From Eikenella exigua (lineage in GTDB: Bacteria; Pseudomonadota; Gammaproteobacteria; Burkholderiales; Neisseriaceae), in contig NZ_CP038018.1 in the NCBI RefSeq assembly GCF_008805035.1, forward strand, positions 1,488,001 to 1,552,000: a stretch of DNA of 64,000 nt, in the 5' to 3' direction. Below, in pieces: positions 36,471-48,081 of the stretch. The notes under the pieces were generated by a model. It saw only the letters and a list, made by a program, of their open reading frames with translations. It did no database searches and was not told the origin of the DNA. A program made the translations under genes and the position numbers. Position 1 is the stretch's first letter. Every line of letters starts with the position of its first letter.

Positions 36471-37001
36471 ATGTCTGCTGCTCAAGACCTTACCCTGCTC
36501 CTCGTGCGCGATGCTGCTGAGCCGGAAATGTGGATAGATATTTGGGCACGCAGCTATCCGCTCGTGCAACAGGTAGCCTGCGCTGCCAACGAAGGCATTG
36601 CCCAATGGCAAAGTAAAATCAACACCGCATGGCAGCTTATCCCCGGCCAGGCCATGATTGTGGCACACGGCGCAGGCGTACCGGCCGTCATGGCCTGGTA
36701 GTTCCAAAACAGTATGTGTAGCCAACAACGCATCCGCGGCATGATTTTGGTCTCCCCCCTGCAATCTGCCTGTATAGATGATGAATGGCACACCCTGCAA
36801 CGAGCCCGCACCAACTGCAAAGCCGCTTTAGTAATCGGGCAAGATGAAAATCCACTGTGCCCAACCGACTGGGCAAGCGATACCGCCACCATCTGGCAAG
36901 CCAGGCTGTTACGCGCACCACAGTCCGGCCACCTCAACCAGCGCTTGGGCGGCTGGCAATGGGGCATGCGGCTGATGCAGGAAATGTTGTGGGATGACTA
37001 A
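36471..37001 (+). pseudogene. RBBP9/YdeN-type serine hydrolase, interrupted by an in-frame stop
   Basis: One frame from the ATG at 36471 to TGA at 37001, broken only by TAG at 36699-36701 (after AVMAW). The upstream half reads LTLLLVRDAAEPEMWIDIWA and PGQAMIVAHGAGVPAVMAW, and the downstream half RIRGMILVSPL and LLRAPQSGHLNQRLGGWQWG; together they give an about 176-residue alpha/beta hydrolase of the RBBP9 group. The expected nucleophile motif HSxG is HGAG here, so the catalytic Ser also seems lost. One DNA base change would restore the frame, but the changed active site argues for true decay. Confidence 0.65.
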
Positions 37002-37256
37002 TATCCTTGGCGCTACGGGCAATACGGTTTTCAGGTAACCTCTACACTCCTTGTTGCGTCTCCAATACGCCAATCAAATCAACATAGAGCAAACCTAATC
37101 TATTGAAATAAAATTACTTTACCTGCACCACACCCAGCCAAACAATGCCAAACAGCAGCGGCCAAATCCATATATACAACCTTCCTCCCTAGCTTGCCTT
37201 ACTGCAACAATGTATAGGGATTACGCCATAAATTCCGTTTCCGCTCAGGATAAACA
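37002..37256. other. Intergenic region without a gene
   Basis: Holds a partial uptake sequence (TTTTCAGGTAACCT near 37027) and AT-rich DNA. No reading frame, RNA gene or repeat of note is seen before the rplM promoter. Confidence 0.5.
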
Positions 37257-37285
37257 TTGACAGTAAACCGCTTAATCTTTAAAAT
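37257..37285 (+). promoter_or_regulatory. Sigma-70 promoter of rplM-rpsI
   Basis: TTGACA at 37257-37262, 17-base spacer, TAAAAT at 37280-37285. The start of transcription would be near 37292, giving a leader of about 30 bases before the rplM ATG. Confidence 0.7.
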
Positions 37286-37320
37286 TAAAGTTTTCTTATA
37301 TTAATTTGGATTTTTCTGCT

Positions 37321-37749
37321 ATGAAAACCTTCTTAGCCAAACCGCACGAGGTGAAGCGCGAATGGTATGTCATTGATGCCCAAGATAAAGTTCTGGGTCG
37401 TGTGGCTACCGAAGTCGCCCGTCGCTTGCGTGGCAAACACAAGCCCGAATACACTCCGCACGTAGATACTGGCGACTACATCATTGTAGTTAATGCCGAC
37501 AAGCTGCGTGTTACCGGTGATAAAAATGAAGGCAAAATCTACTACCGCCACTCTGGCTTCCCTGGCGGTATCTACCAGCGCACTTTCCGGGAAATGCAAG
37601 ACAAATTCCCCGGCCGCGCTCTAGAACAAGCTGTTAAAGGCATGTTGCCTAAAGGCCCCTTGGGCTACGCCATGATCCGCAAGCTAAAAGTGTACGCTGG
37701 CAGCGAACATCAGCATGCCGCCCAACAACCCAAAGTATTGGAAATTTAA
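37321..37749 (+). CDS. rplM: 50S ribosomal protein L13
   Basis: Large-subunit ribosomal protein, 142 residues from the ATG at 37321. The N-terminus MKTFLAKPHEVKREWYVIDA, the block KVLGRVATEVARRLRGKHK and the C-terminal MLPKGPLGYAMIRKLKVYAG are standard. A TTG 15 bases upstream in frame is not needed. Followed 12 bases later by rpsI, the usual two-gene operon. Confidence 0.98.
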   Translation: MKTFLAKPHEVKREWYVIDAQDKVLGRVATEVARRLRGKHKPEYTPHVDTGDYIIVVNADKLRVTGDKNEGKIYYRHSGFPGGIYQRTFREMQDKFPGRALEQAVKGMLPKGPLGYAMIRKLKVYAGSEHQHAAQQPKVLEI

Positions 37750-37761
37750 GGACACCATTTT

Positions 37762-38154
37762 ATGAACGGTAAATACTACTACGGCACTGGCCGTCGCAAA
37801 AGTTCTGTAGCCCGTGTGTTCCTGCAAAAAGGTTCTGGTCAGATTGTGGTAAACGGTCGCCCCGTTGACGAATTTTTCGCCCGTGAAACCAGCCGCATGG
37901 TGGTGCGCCAGCCTTTGGTTCTGACCGAAAATGCTGAAGCATTCGATATTATGGTAAACGTGTGTGGTGGCGGTGAAACCGGCCAATCCGGCGCTATCCG
38001 TCACGGCATCACCCGTGCTCTGATCGACTATGATGCAGGTTTGAAATCTGCTCTGTCTCAAGCTGGCTTCGTTACTCGCGATGCCCGTGAAGTGGAGCGT
38101 AAAAAATTCGGTCTGCGCAAAGCACGGCGCGCCAAACAGTTCTCCAAACGTTAA
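37762..38154 (+). CDS. rpsI: 30S ribosomal protein S9
   Basis: Small-subunit ribosomal protein, 130 residues. YYGTGRRKSSVARVFLQKGS at the start, QSGAIRHGITRALIDYDAGL in the middle, and the basic tail KKFGLRKARRAKQFSKR that reaches the decoding centre. In an operon with rplM, with a canonical terminator downstream. Confidence 0.98.
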   Translation: MNGKYYYGTGRRKSSVARVFLQKGSGQIVVNGRPVDEFFARETSRMVVRQPLVLTENAEAFDIMVNVCGGGETGQSGAIRHGITRALIDYDAGLKSALSQAGFVTRDAREVERKKFGLRKARRAKQFSKR

Positions 38155-38172
38155 TTCGTTTTATATTGCAGA

Positions 38173-38198
38173 AGAGCCGGTTTCCCCGGCTCTTTATT
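38173..38198 (+). terminator. Rho-independent terminator of rplM-rpsI
   Basis: AGAGCCGG (38173-38180) and CCGGCTCT (38186-38193) form a perfect 8-bp GC-rich stem, followed by TTATTTA. Confidence 0.85.
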
Positions 38199-38877
38199 TA
38201 TATGCAAGTATCTAATGCTACCTGAAAATTCTCGGTAGCCTTAGATACTTGAAAAATGTTGTTTGTGGCACATGCCTACTTTCTTTGTTTGCTGCCGGCT
38301 CACTTATCGCTTACCTATTTGTATGCCTATACTCACCACCGTGTTATAACTAAACTTGGTACGATCAACTTAGTTGTCGGTTCATTTAGCCGTACACCGT
38401 CAGCTTCGCGATTAGGTAGTCCGTTCCCCGTTTGGTTTTCAGCATTTTCGGCTTTAATTGCTGCCTACCGCTAACGATACCATCTATCATATTGTTTTTC
38501 CTGAATTTATAAAATACACCCTGATTTTATTTTTTCTATATATACAAAACATGGTGGGGAAAGTGGGGAAACCAAACATAATCAATAGATTACAAAGGCG
38601 TTTAGGTGGGGGAGGGGTGGGGACAGGCGTGAGGAAGGGGCTGGGGACACCAGCCGGCAGGAAGGGCAGGCTACCTGAAACGCTTCCCCACCTTCCCCAC
38701 TTTTTACTAAGCGGCAAATTTCAATATATCCAATTGATTTATATATTGATTAACTGCTATATATTAAACCTGTCCCCACCTTCCCCACTTATTCTTCTCG
38801 CGCGTGTGATAGCTGGTGTTAAAAATGCACACACCCCGCGCTTGCCTTGCCGGCTCATATCCGCCCGACGCGCACCG
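38198..38877. other. Non-coding region with a DUS hairpin remnant and G-rich repeats
   Basis: Apart from a degenerate DUS hairpin (near 38219-38242), one full uptake sequence (38669-38680) and the GTGGGGAA-type repeats listed separately, I see no gene in these 680 bases. AT-rich blocks alternate with G- or C-rich ones, unlike the flanking genes. It is the downstream flank of the degraded integrative element. Confidence 0.5.
38553..38790. repeat. Iteron-like GTGGGGAAGGTGGGGAA repeats
   Basis: Three copies of a 17-base C/G-rich motif: GTGGGGAAAGTGGGGAA at 38554-38570 (plus), TTCCCCACCTTCCCCAC at 38684-38700 (the same motif on minus, one mismatch), and TCCCCACCTTCCCCAC at 38773-38788 (minus). 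A further G-rich tract lies at 38605-38650. Each copy is itself a near-duplicate of GTGGGGAA. They lie just past the 3' end of a primase-type gene remnant. Confidence 0.6.
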
Positions 38878-39290
38878 TCAAATTTGCTCCGCCGCCTCAT
38901 CCGGCGGCACGTCCCCGACAAAGCAATACATCCGCTTCACGCAAAGCAGGTTCAGCTCCACCGCCTTACGCGGCAGCTTGATACGGTTATGTTTGCCGTC
39001 TTTGCGCATCCAGCCGTCCGCCGTTAAGACTTGGCACACCTTGCGCGGGTCAAAGCCCTTGCAGATATATTCTTCAAACACCTTATCCGTGAGGAAATAG
39101 CGCGGTTTGCCCGTACTGCCGTCTTCATAGTTTGCCGGCACAACGAAGCCCCAAAACTCCGCATAATCAGGTTGGCAATTGCCGCCAATACCCACATCCG
39201 CTAAATTGACAAAATACTTGCTGCTCTGCCCGTAGGCCTGTAGGAAATCGCGCGCGCTCTTGCGGATTATCCTATCTTCACGGTTGGCTG
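38878..39290 (-). pseudogene. DUF927/primase-type replication protein, C-terminal remnant
   Basis: From about 39290 the minus strand reads EDRIIRKSARDFLQAYGQSS, KYFVNLADVGIGGN, WGFVVPANYEDGSTGKPRYF, LTDKVFEEYICKGFDPRKVC, and so on to the stop at 38878 (about 135 codons). This is the C-terminal tail typical of DUF927-containing mobile-element primase/helicase proteins (KGFDPRxVCxxLxxDGW). No start, ATPase or primase region remains: the 5' part has been replaced by the truncated integrase gene in another frame. Confidence 0.6.
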
Positions 39291-39965
39291 CCGGATTTTT
39301 TCGGTCAGCAAACGGCGGTAAAACTCCACCAGCTCGGCTTGTGGCAAAGCGGGCTGGTGTTTTTGTTTGGGCAGTTTGATTGTGCCGGTTAGCGCGGCGG
39401 CGGGGTTGTTTTCGGCTCGTTCCGTGCGTATGGCGTGATTGAATACAGCTTTGATGCGCTGCAATACGCTGGCCGCCGTATCCAACGCACCGCGTGCGGC
39501 CACCGCATCAACGGTTGCCTTCACGTCTTTAATACGGATTTCCGCTATCGGTAGGCTGCCAAGCGCGGGCAAAATATCTACCTCGAAGCTGCGCCACACT
39601 TTAGCGGCATGGCCTGCCGTCCAGCCGGCGCGCTGGTGTTCGTACCATTCGGCGGCCAAATTGCGGAAGGTGTTTTGCAGGGCGGCAATGCGCTCTTGTT
39701 TAGCCTGCTTCTTGGCTTCGCCCGGGTCTTGCCCGGCAGCCAGCAGGCGGCGTGCGCTTTCGGCGGCTTCCCGCGCTTCGAGCAGGGAGATAAGGGGATA
39801 TTTCCCGATTGATAGTGTTTTTCGCTTATTGGCTATCGCGTAATCAAACCGCCACAATTTGCCGCCCGCAGGGGTAACTTGCAGATATAACCCGCTGCCG
39901 TCAGTCAGCTTGTAGGCTTTGGCGGTAGGCTTGGCATTCTTGATTTGGCGGTTGGTTAGCGGCAT
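39267..39965 (-). pseudogene. P4-type tyrosine integrase, truncated before the catalytic domain
   Basis: The N-terminal 218 or so residues are a normal P4-family integrase: the DUF4102 arm-binding domain (PLTNRQIKNAKPTAKAYKLT, LWRFDYAIANKRKTLSIGKY, REAAESARRLLAAGQDP), then the SAM-like core-binding domain (WRSFEVDILPALGSLPIAEI). It stops at residue 232, soon after the linker, where a full protein has about 400 residues with the R-H-R-Y catalytic set. The last residues (RQPTVKIG) and the stop arise by reading into the DUF927 remnant out of frame. Inactive. It sits just downstream of tRNA-Phe, the usual integration target. Confidence 0.8.
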
Positions 39966-40164
39966 TTTTACGGTATTTTTTCGGCGGTATTTTCAAAATA
40001 CCGTAAAAGATACCGTAAAAATTCTGTTGCTTCAATGCAATTCGGATAGACGGCGGTAGATACCAAACAAGCCTCAAATATAGCTGGAAGCCTTGCTGGG
40101 CTTGGGTCTTGTAGATTTGGATAGATGGCGTTAGACAAAAAAATAACCGCTAAAATGCGGTTAG

Positions 40165-40240
40165 TGGTGGCCAGAGGCAGGATCGAACTGCCGACACACG
40201 GATTTTCAATCCGTTGCTCTACCAACTGAGCTATCTGGCC
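40165..40240 (-). tRNA. tRNA-Phe (GAA)
   Basis: A 76-nt cloverleaf on the minus strand, with encoded CCA at 40165-40167. The acceptor GGCCAGA pairs with TCTGGCC, the anticodon arm is CGGAT-TGAAAAT-CCG with anticodon GAA, and the T arm contains GTTCGATCC. The truncated integrase starts 200 bases beyond its 3' end. No second copy of the 3' end (an attachment-site duplicate) is seen in the window. Confidence 0.97.
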
Positions 40241-40355
40241 GCTTTCGCAGCTTATTATTACACCAGTTATTCCAATCTGAGTCAAGCTTTCCCGGGAAAA
40301 TATTTTTGTTAATTAGCGAATATATTATTTTCTCAAATATTTTTCAGGTAGCCTT

Positions 40356-40547
40356 TCATCTCTTGTCTCTACCCTGATCCTGCCGCAAATGTTCCATTGC
40401 CAACTCAATAGTGTACAGCTGTTTACGGTAGTGTTTGCAAGGTGAACAAACGAGGAGATGCAATCGCAGTTGCCAGTATTCCAAGAGGCTCAGTGGACGG
40501 TCGTGTTGTAGCGAAATCAGTTCTGCGGCTTGTTGGCATTTCAGCAT
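40356..40547 (-). CDS. Anti-sigma factor, MseR-like zinc-finger protein
   Basis: A 63-residue protein starting at the ATG at 40547, chosen because AGGAGG (40554-40559) lies 6 bases upstream; an ATG at 40553 would touch that site. A zf-HC2/ZAS-like pattern, His32-x3-Cys-x2-Cys region (RLHLLVCSPCKHYRK), follows an N-terminal helix with an early Cys (LKCQQAAELIS). In meningococcus the small anti-sigma MseR is encoded directly after its ECF sigma gene, exactly this arrangement. The Shine-Dalgarno overlaps the sigma gene's end, so the two are translationally coupled. Confidence 0.75.
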   Translation of the reverse strand: MLKCQQAAELISLQHDRPLSLLEYWQLRLHLLVCSPCKHYRKQLYTIELAMEHLRQDQGRDKR

Positions 40548-40558
40548 ATGCATCCTCC

Positions 40559-41164
40559 TTATCCGTTTAACCAATTACTTTGCAGACAGCGACGTAGGCC
40601 ATTACGGGCGCGGTAAAGAATAGTGTAGCAGTTATCAGCGCTAATACCGGTTTGCTGACAAATTTCAGCCACTTCCAACCCCATCAACTCCCGTAGCATA
40701 AATACTCGCGCGGTATTGTCCGGTAATTGTTCGAGGCAGTATTCCATAGTATGCATAAATTCCTGCTGCCGGATGATGTCTTCCGGAGAAGCCCATGCTT
40801 GTGGGTTGGCGCTGTCCATCCAATGGCCGCTCTCGTCAAACTGCTGCCGGCGGACGGCATCGAGAAACTGCTCGTCTTCGCTGCTCACTTGCCATTGCAG
40901 TCGGTTTTGTTGGCTACGCAGGCTGTCTAATAAGGTGTTACGCAAAATAGCAAACACCCACGTTTGCCATTGTGCGGCAGCTTGAAACTGCTGCCGGCGG
41001 GCAAAAGCTTTCAGCATGGTGTCTTGCACCACGTCTTCCGCCCATTGGGCATCGTGTAGTTGCAAGGTGGCAAAACGTAGAAGTTTGCGCCGCAGTTCGG
41101 CAACATCGGCCTGCTGCCAAACCTGTTCCAGGTGGTGATTGGGGTCTGCTTGGTTAGGTTTCAT
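40559..41164 (-). CDS. ECF-type RNA polymerase sigma factor
   Basis: A 201-residue sigma-70 family factor. Region 2: RRKLLRFATLQLHDAQWAED, VVQDTMLKAFARR, WQTWVFAILRNTLLDSLRSQ. Region 4: EYCLEQLPDNTARVFMLREL and GLEVAEICQQTGISADNCYT, then ILYRARNGLRRCL. The gene is followed by the MseR-like anti-sigma gene. In Neisseria the equivalent pair controls methionine sulfoxide reductase and related oxidative-damage genes; that target set is an inference here. The leader carries an imperfect DUS hairpin (41178-41201). Confidence 0.9.
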   Translation of the reverse strand: MKPNQADPNHHLEQVWQQADVAELRRKLLRFATLQLHDAQWAEDVVQDTMLKAFARRQQFQAAAQWQTWVFAILRNTLLDSLRSQQNRLQWQVSSEDEQFLDAVRRQQFDESGHWMDSANPQAWASPEDIIRQQEFMHTMEYCLEQLPDNTARVFMLRELMGLEVAEICQQTGISADNCYTILYRARNGLRRCLQSNWLNG

Positions 41165-41583
41165 TTTGCTTTGGAAGGCTACCTGAAACTTTCAAGTAGC
41201 CCATACTTTGTGATTAGACGATTTAGCTACTGCCATTCTGACATGCTAAGACCTTTGAAAAACTACCTCCCACGGGCACTTAGGGCATTATGCGCTACTC
41301 AATCGCTTACCTACCTAATGATATGCCTGTGCTGCGACAGCCAAACAAATTCTTTCTCCCCGCAAAGCAGCGAGCTGCAGAAAGCACAGTAGTACAACAA
41401 GGTGAGCTAACGCCGTAAGGGGAGGAGAAGAAGGTGTTTGGTGAAACGCCTTGAACTGCGCCCATATTCGGCAACTCTTAAAAGGTCTTATGCCGCTAAC
41501 TTCAGCAACTCAATTGGATTCTTCCAAAAGGTTACCTGAAACTTTTCAGGTTTGCCGTGAATGCTGCTGTGCATGTAGTCGAT
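41165..41583. other. Intergenic region without a gene
   Basis: About 420 bases with an imperfect DUS hairpin (AGGCTACCTGAAACTTTCAAGTAGCC, first arm at 41178) and another pair near 41528-41551 (AGGTTACCTGAA then TTTTCAGG). A segment around 41281-41340 shares short blocks (TCGCTTACCTA, ATGCCT) with 38296-38330, too little to call a repeat. No coding or RNA signal. Confidence 0.45.
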
Positions 41584-42045
41584 TTAATTGCCGCCGCTTC
41601 GATATGCTGCCGAATAGGAGCACGACTTTGCCACGGCCTCACGCAGTTGGGCGGCCAGCACGGCCAGTTCTGCATGATCGGCCATCTTGTCTTCGTGTTC
41701 CCCCAGCTCGTGCAGATGACCGGGAATCAGGTGCATATGGTAGTGGAACACGCTCTGGCCTGCTTCTTGGCCGTTAAGCTGCATTTGCACGATGCCGTGC
41801 CGCTGCAGAACTTTGCGCTGGGCGGCAGTGATTTTTTGGGCAGCAGCAAACACGGCTTGGGCGTATTCCGGCGGCAGGTCAGTCAGCTCCACAGCCTGTG
41901 TTTTCGGCACAATCAACACATGGCCCCGCGCCTGCGGCATCACGTCGAGGAAGGCGAGGACTTTTTCGTCTTCGTACACGGTGTGGTTGGGGATTTCGCC
42001 ACGCAGGATTTTGGCAAAAATGTTGTTGCTGTCGTATGCGGACAT
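41584..42045 (-). CDS. HIT-family nucleotide hydrolase
   Basis: Histidine-triad protein of 153 residues from the ATG at 42045 (MSAYDSNNIFAKILRGEIPN); an upstream in-frame start adds seven residues and lacks support. The dimer and nucleotide-site blocks are VYEDEKVLAFLDVMPQARGH and VLIVPKTQAVELTDLP; the catalytic triad is HYHMHLIPG, a correct H-x-H-x-H. The C-terminal tail is longer than in the shortest HinT proteins. Role: cytosolic hydrolysis of AMP-type phosphoramidates or dinucleotides. Confidence 0.93.
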   Translation of the reverse strand: MSAYDSNNIFAKILRGEIPNHTVYEDEKVLAFLDVMPQARGHVLIVPKTQAVELTDLPPEYAQAVFAAAQKITAAQRKVLQRHGIVQMQLNGQEAGQSVFHYHMHLIPGHLHELGEHEDKMADHAELAVLAAQLREAVAKSCSYSAAYRSGGN

Positions 42046-42099
42046 GGTGTTCTCCTTGATAATCAATGGATTTTTTTGGCTGCATTGAAGCTAATGTTT

Positions 42100-42148
42100 T
42101 TCAGGTAGCCTTTAAAGCAATTTGCTTCAAGCCCTAAGGCTACCTGAA
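42100..42148 (-). terminator. Inverted eikDUS pair after uvrD
   Basis: TTCAGGTAGCCT at 42100-42111 and AGGCTACCTGAA at 42137-42148. The stem starts 4 bases beyond the uvrD stop. Confidence 0.6.
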
Positions 42149-42151
42149 AAC

Positions 42152-44353
42152 TCACACGGCTTCCAGTTTGGCAAACTTGGTGTCCAGCACTTTGATGCCC
42201 TGCTTGCCGAAGTTTACGGTGAGGCGGGCGCTGCCGGCTTTGTGCTCACCTTCGATGATTACGCCGGTGCCGAATTTGGCGTGCCGCACATTTTGGCCGA
42301 TGCTGAAGCCGTCGTAATCCTGCTTCGCCACCGGCGCAGCCCATTCTGCCCTGCTCTGTTGAGGCCGGCCTTCGGGCACGGGGAAGCGTGGTTTCAGCAC
42401 GGGGGTGAGTAAACGCAGTAAATCGGGCGGAATTTCTTCCACAAAGCGTGATACGGTGCCGAAATGGGTTTGGCCGTGCAACATCCGCTGTTGCGCCATA
42501 CTGATGTAGAGCCGCCGCCGGGCGCGGGTGATGGCCACATACATCAGCCGCCGCTCTTCCTCCAGCCCGCCGTGTTCGGCCAGGCTTAATTCGCTGGGAA
42601 AACGGCCTTCTTCCATGCCGGTGAGGAATACGGCGTCGAATTCCAGCCCTTTGGCGGCGTGCACGGTCATCAGCTGTACGGCAGATTCATCGGCGGCGGC
42701 CTGGTTCTCACCAGATTCAAGCGCAGCATTGCTCAAAAAGGCAAGCACGGGGAATGCCGGGCTCTCTGCGGCATCGGCGGGTAGGGTTTCAAACGTACTG
42801 TCTTCAGGGCGGAATTCTTCGGCCGCTCGGATAAGCTCGTCCAAGTTGTCTAAGCGGTCTTGATGATCGCCCTTTTGGTTTTGGTAATACTCATACAGGC
42901 CGCTGCTGCGTACGGCCTCCGCCACAATTTCAGGTAGCCCGACTTGGCCGATACAGCCGCGCAGGCTTTCAATCAGGCGCACAAAGGCTGCCACTTTGCC
43001 GTTTTTCACGGCCACGCGGCAGGCTGCCTGCCACAGCGGCATGCCTTCCTGCGCAGCAGCGGCTTGAATGTTTTCCACCGTACGGCTGCCAATGCCGCGT
43101 GCGGGCACGTTGATGACGCGCAACAAAGCGTTATCGTCGTCAGGATTAACCGCCAGCCGCAAATAAGCAAGTGCATGTTTGATCTCCTGCCGCTCATAAA
43201 AGCGCAGGCCGCCGTAGATTTTATAGGGCAGTCCTGCACGAAACAGAGCTTGTTCGAGAATTCGCGACTGGGCATTGCTGCGGTAGAGCACGGCAGTTTG
43301 TGCCAAATCCATGCCGTCGCGGTGCAGAGCTTTGATTTCTTCTACCACGAACTCGGCTTCTTCACCGTCGGTAAAGGCGGAAAGGAAGCGGATTTTTTCG
43401 CCATGCTCGGCTTCAGTGCGCAGGTTCTTGCCTAAGCGGCCGTCATTATGGGAAATCACGGCATTGGCCGCAGCAAGGATATTGCCCACCGAACGGTAGT
43501 TCTGCTCCAGCTTGATAGGAGAGGCTACCTGAAATTCACGCATGAAATCGGCCATATTGCCTACGCGCGCACCACGGAAACGGTAGATACTTTGATCATC
43601 ATCGCCCACAGCAAACACGGCAATATGTTGTCCAGCCAGAAGTTTGAGCCAATCGTATTGTAGTTTGTTGGTGTCTTGGAATTCGTCCACCAAGATGTGG
43701 TTGAAACGGTTCTGGTAGTGAGTACGCAGGATCTCGTTACTTTGCAACACTTCATAGCTACGCAACATGAGTTCGGCAAAATCTACTACCCCTTCCTGCC
43801 GACACAAACGATCGTATTCGGCATAGCATTCAATCAGGCGCTGCTCAAACGAATTGCTGGCATGCAGCACGGTAGCACGCAAACCTGCTTCTTTCTGCGC
43901 GTTGATAAAGCCTTGTAAGGCACGCGGAGCGATGATTTCTTCGGAAATGTTGAGGGTTTTGAGCAGTCGTTTGACCAAAGCGAGCTGATCACTGCTGTCT
44001 AAAATCTGGAAGGTAGCAGGCAGACCAGCTTCTTTGTGATGCAAACGCAAAAATCGGTGGCACAGGCCATGGAACGTACCCAGCCACATAGCGCGAATAT
44101 TAAGCGGCAACATGGCTTCGAGCCGGGCACGCATTTCTTTCGCAGCCTTATTAGTGAAAGTAACCGCTATTACCGAATGTAGGCTAGCTTGGGCGCTATG
44201 CAAGAGCCAGGCGATGCGGGTAGTAAGCACTTTCGTTTTACCACTGCCGGCACCAGCCAGCACCAAAGCAGATTGCGCCGGCCAGGTTACCGCAGAAAGT
44301 TGCTCATTGTTTAAGCCGGAAAGTAGGGAGTTTTTCGGAATAGGCGTGAACAC
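42152..44353 (-). CDS. uvrD: DNA helicase UvrD
   Basis: Superfamily-1 3'-5' helicase of nucleotide-excision and mismatch repair, 733 residues. Motifs in order: Q-motif GLNNEQLSAV, I AGAGSGKTKVL, Ia AVTFTNKAAKEM, II VDEFQDTN, III VGDDDQSIYRFRGA, IV QNYRSVGNIL, V TVHAAKGLEFDAVFL, VI RRLMYVAITRARRRLYIS. The C-terminal Tudor-like end (GQNVRHAKFGTGVIIEGEHK) binds RNA polymerase in UvrD proteins and supports UvrD over Rep. An eikDUS is read in frame as FQVA near 43522. MutS, its partner in mismatch repair, is encoded at 13227. Confidence 0.94.
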   Translation of the reverse strand: MFTPIPKNSLLSGLNNEQLSAVTWPAQSALVLAGAGSGKTKVLTTRIAWLLHSAQASLHSVIAVTFTNKAAKEMRARLEAMLPLNIRAMWLGTFHGLCHRFLRLHHKEAGLPATFQILDSSDQLALVKRLLKTLNISEEIIAPRALQGFINAQKEAGLRATVLHASNSFEQRLIECYAEYDRLCRQEGVVDFAELMLRSYEVLQSNEILRTHYQNRFNHILVDEFQDTNKLQYDWLKLLAGQHIAVFAVGDDDQSIYRFRGARVGNMADFMREFQVASPIKLEQNYRSVGNILAAANAVISHNDGRLGKNLRTEAEHGEKIRFLSAFTDGEEAEFVVEEIKALHRDGMDLAQTAVLYRSNAQSRILEQALFRAGLPYKIYGGLRFYERQEIKHALAYLRLAVNPDDDNALLRVINVPARGIGSRTVENIQAAAAQEGMPLWQAACRVAVKNGKVAAFVRLIESLRGCIGQVGLPEIVAEAVRSSGLYEYYQNQKGDHQDRLDNLDELIRAAEEFRPEDSTFETLPADAAESPAFPVLAFLSNAALESGENQAAADESAVQLMTVHAAKGLEFDAVFLTGMEEGRFPSELSLAEHGGLEEERRLMYVAITRARRRLYISMAQQRMLHGQTHFGTVSRFVEEIPPDLLRLLTPVLKPRFPVPEGRPQQSRAEWAAPVAKQDYDGFSIGQNVRHAKFGTGVIIEGEHKAGSARLTVNFGKQGIKVLDTKFAKLEAV

Positions 44354-44458
44354 GATATGGAGTATTGGGCTAACTAGAAAAGATGGATTATATAGTTAAA
44401 ATTCTTAATTAATCTGAGTATTCCATCCATTCCTTTCATCATACTCCCACAAAGCACA

Positions 44459-44480
44459 ACACCCGCCATCAGGCGGGTGT
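44459..44480 (-). terminator. Terminator of the rRNA operon
   Basis: ACACCCGCC and GGCGGGTGT form a perfect 9-bp stem with a 4-base loop directly after 5S rRNA on the minus strand, followed by a T-rich stretch (TGTGCTTT). Confidence 0.8.
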
Positions 44481-44490
44481 CGTAAATAGG

Positions 44491-44605
44491 TGTTTGGCAG
44501 TGTCCTACTTTCGCACGGGTATCCGCACTATCATCGGCGCTGGTTCGTTTCACGGCCCTGTTCGGGATGGGAAGGCGTGGGACCAAACCGCTATGGCCGC
44601 CAAAC
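44491..44605 (-). rRNA. rrf: 5S ribosomal RNA
   Basis: About 115 nt on the minus strand. Starts GTTTGGCGGCCATAGCGG and ends near GTAGGACACTGCCAAACA, so the two ends pair. Contains CCCGAACAGGGCCGTGAAAC and GCGCCGATGATAGTGCGG, typical of beta/gamma-proteobacterial 5S. Ends are set by the terminal stem. Confidence 0.93.
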
Positions 44606-44780
44606 TTAAACTGTACAAATCGTCAAGCCGCCGGTAGCGTCCACTCCGGCCAATCAAATCAAACTGTCCTGTCCGGCTATACTAACCAAACAATCGGGTA
44701 ATGTGTATCGATTCCAGTAAGCTTTATTCTCTATGAGTGCCCTTCCCGGTGTCTCCACACCGCAAAGCACTTCAAATGAT

Positions 44781-47751
<2,971 letters not shown>

Positions 47752-47968
47752 CTATCATTTGAAGCGCCTCTTTGACTTCGCCCGCGCTGCGTTGACTACA
47801 GCTGGGGCTTAAGGCCTCCACTCTGATAAAGCTTACTGCTTGTTGTGTCCGAACCCTGCCTTTTGCGTTTCAGGATTCGGTCGATACAATCATCACCCAA
47901 ATTTCTGTATGACTTATCTTTAGGATAAGCCTTACTTCGTTTGTTTGTTGATTTCGGCTTGCCAATTT

Positions 47969-47978
47969 GTTAAAGATC
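47969..47978 (-). promoter_or_regulatory. BoxA antitermination element before 23S
   Basis: ATCTTTAACA on the minus strand in the tRNA-Ala/23S spacer, a boxA-like NusB-S10 site as in other rRNA operons. Confidence 0.5.
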
Positions 47979-48081
47979 GATGCGTTTTGACTTCGCAAAT
48001 AAAAATAAACTACCGCTCAAAACTGCAACATGTAACAGCTTGCTCGCATATTTAGCATACTTTTATTTGGAAAGTATTGTG

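Noticed and set aside
38256..38474. Reading frame after rpsI (72 codons)
   Set aside because: No ribosome-binding site, family or coding-like composition; it lies in the DUS remnant and AT-rich flank.
40165..40240. A duplicated tRNA-Phe 3' end as attachment site for the integrase
   Set aside because: No second copy of the tRNA 3' segment was found in the flanking 2 kb; the other end may be lost with the deletion.
39968..40285. Reading frame covering tRNA-Phe
   Set aside because: It runs through the tRNA and has no family resemblance; the tRNA explains the sequence.
41281..41340. Possible insertion-sequence remnant similar to 38296-38330
   Set aside because: Only short blocks agree and no transposase-like translation or terminal repeat is visible.
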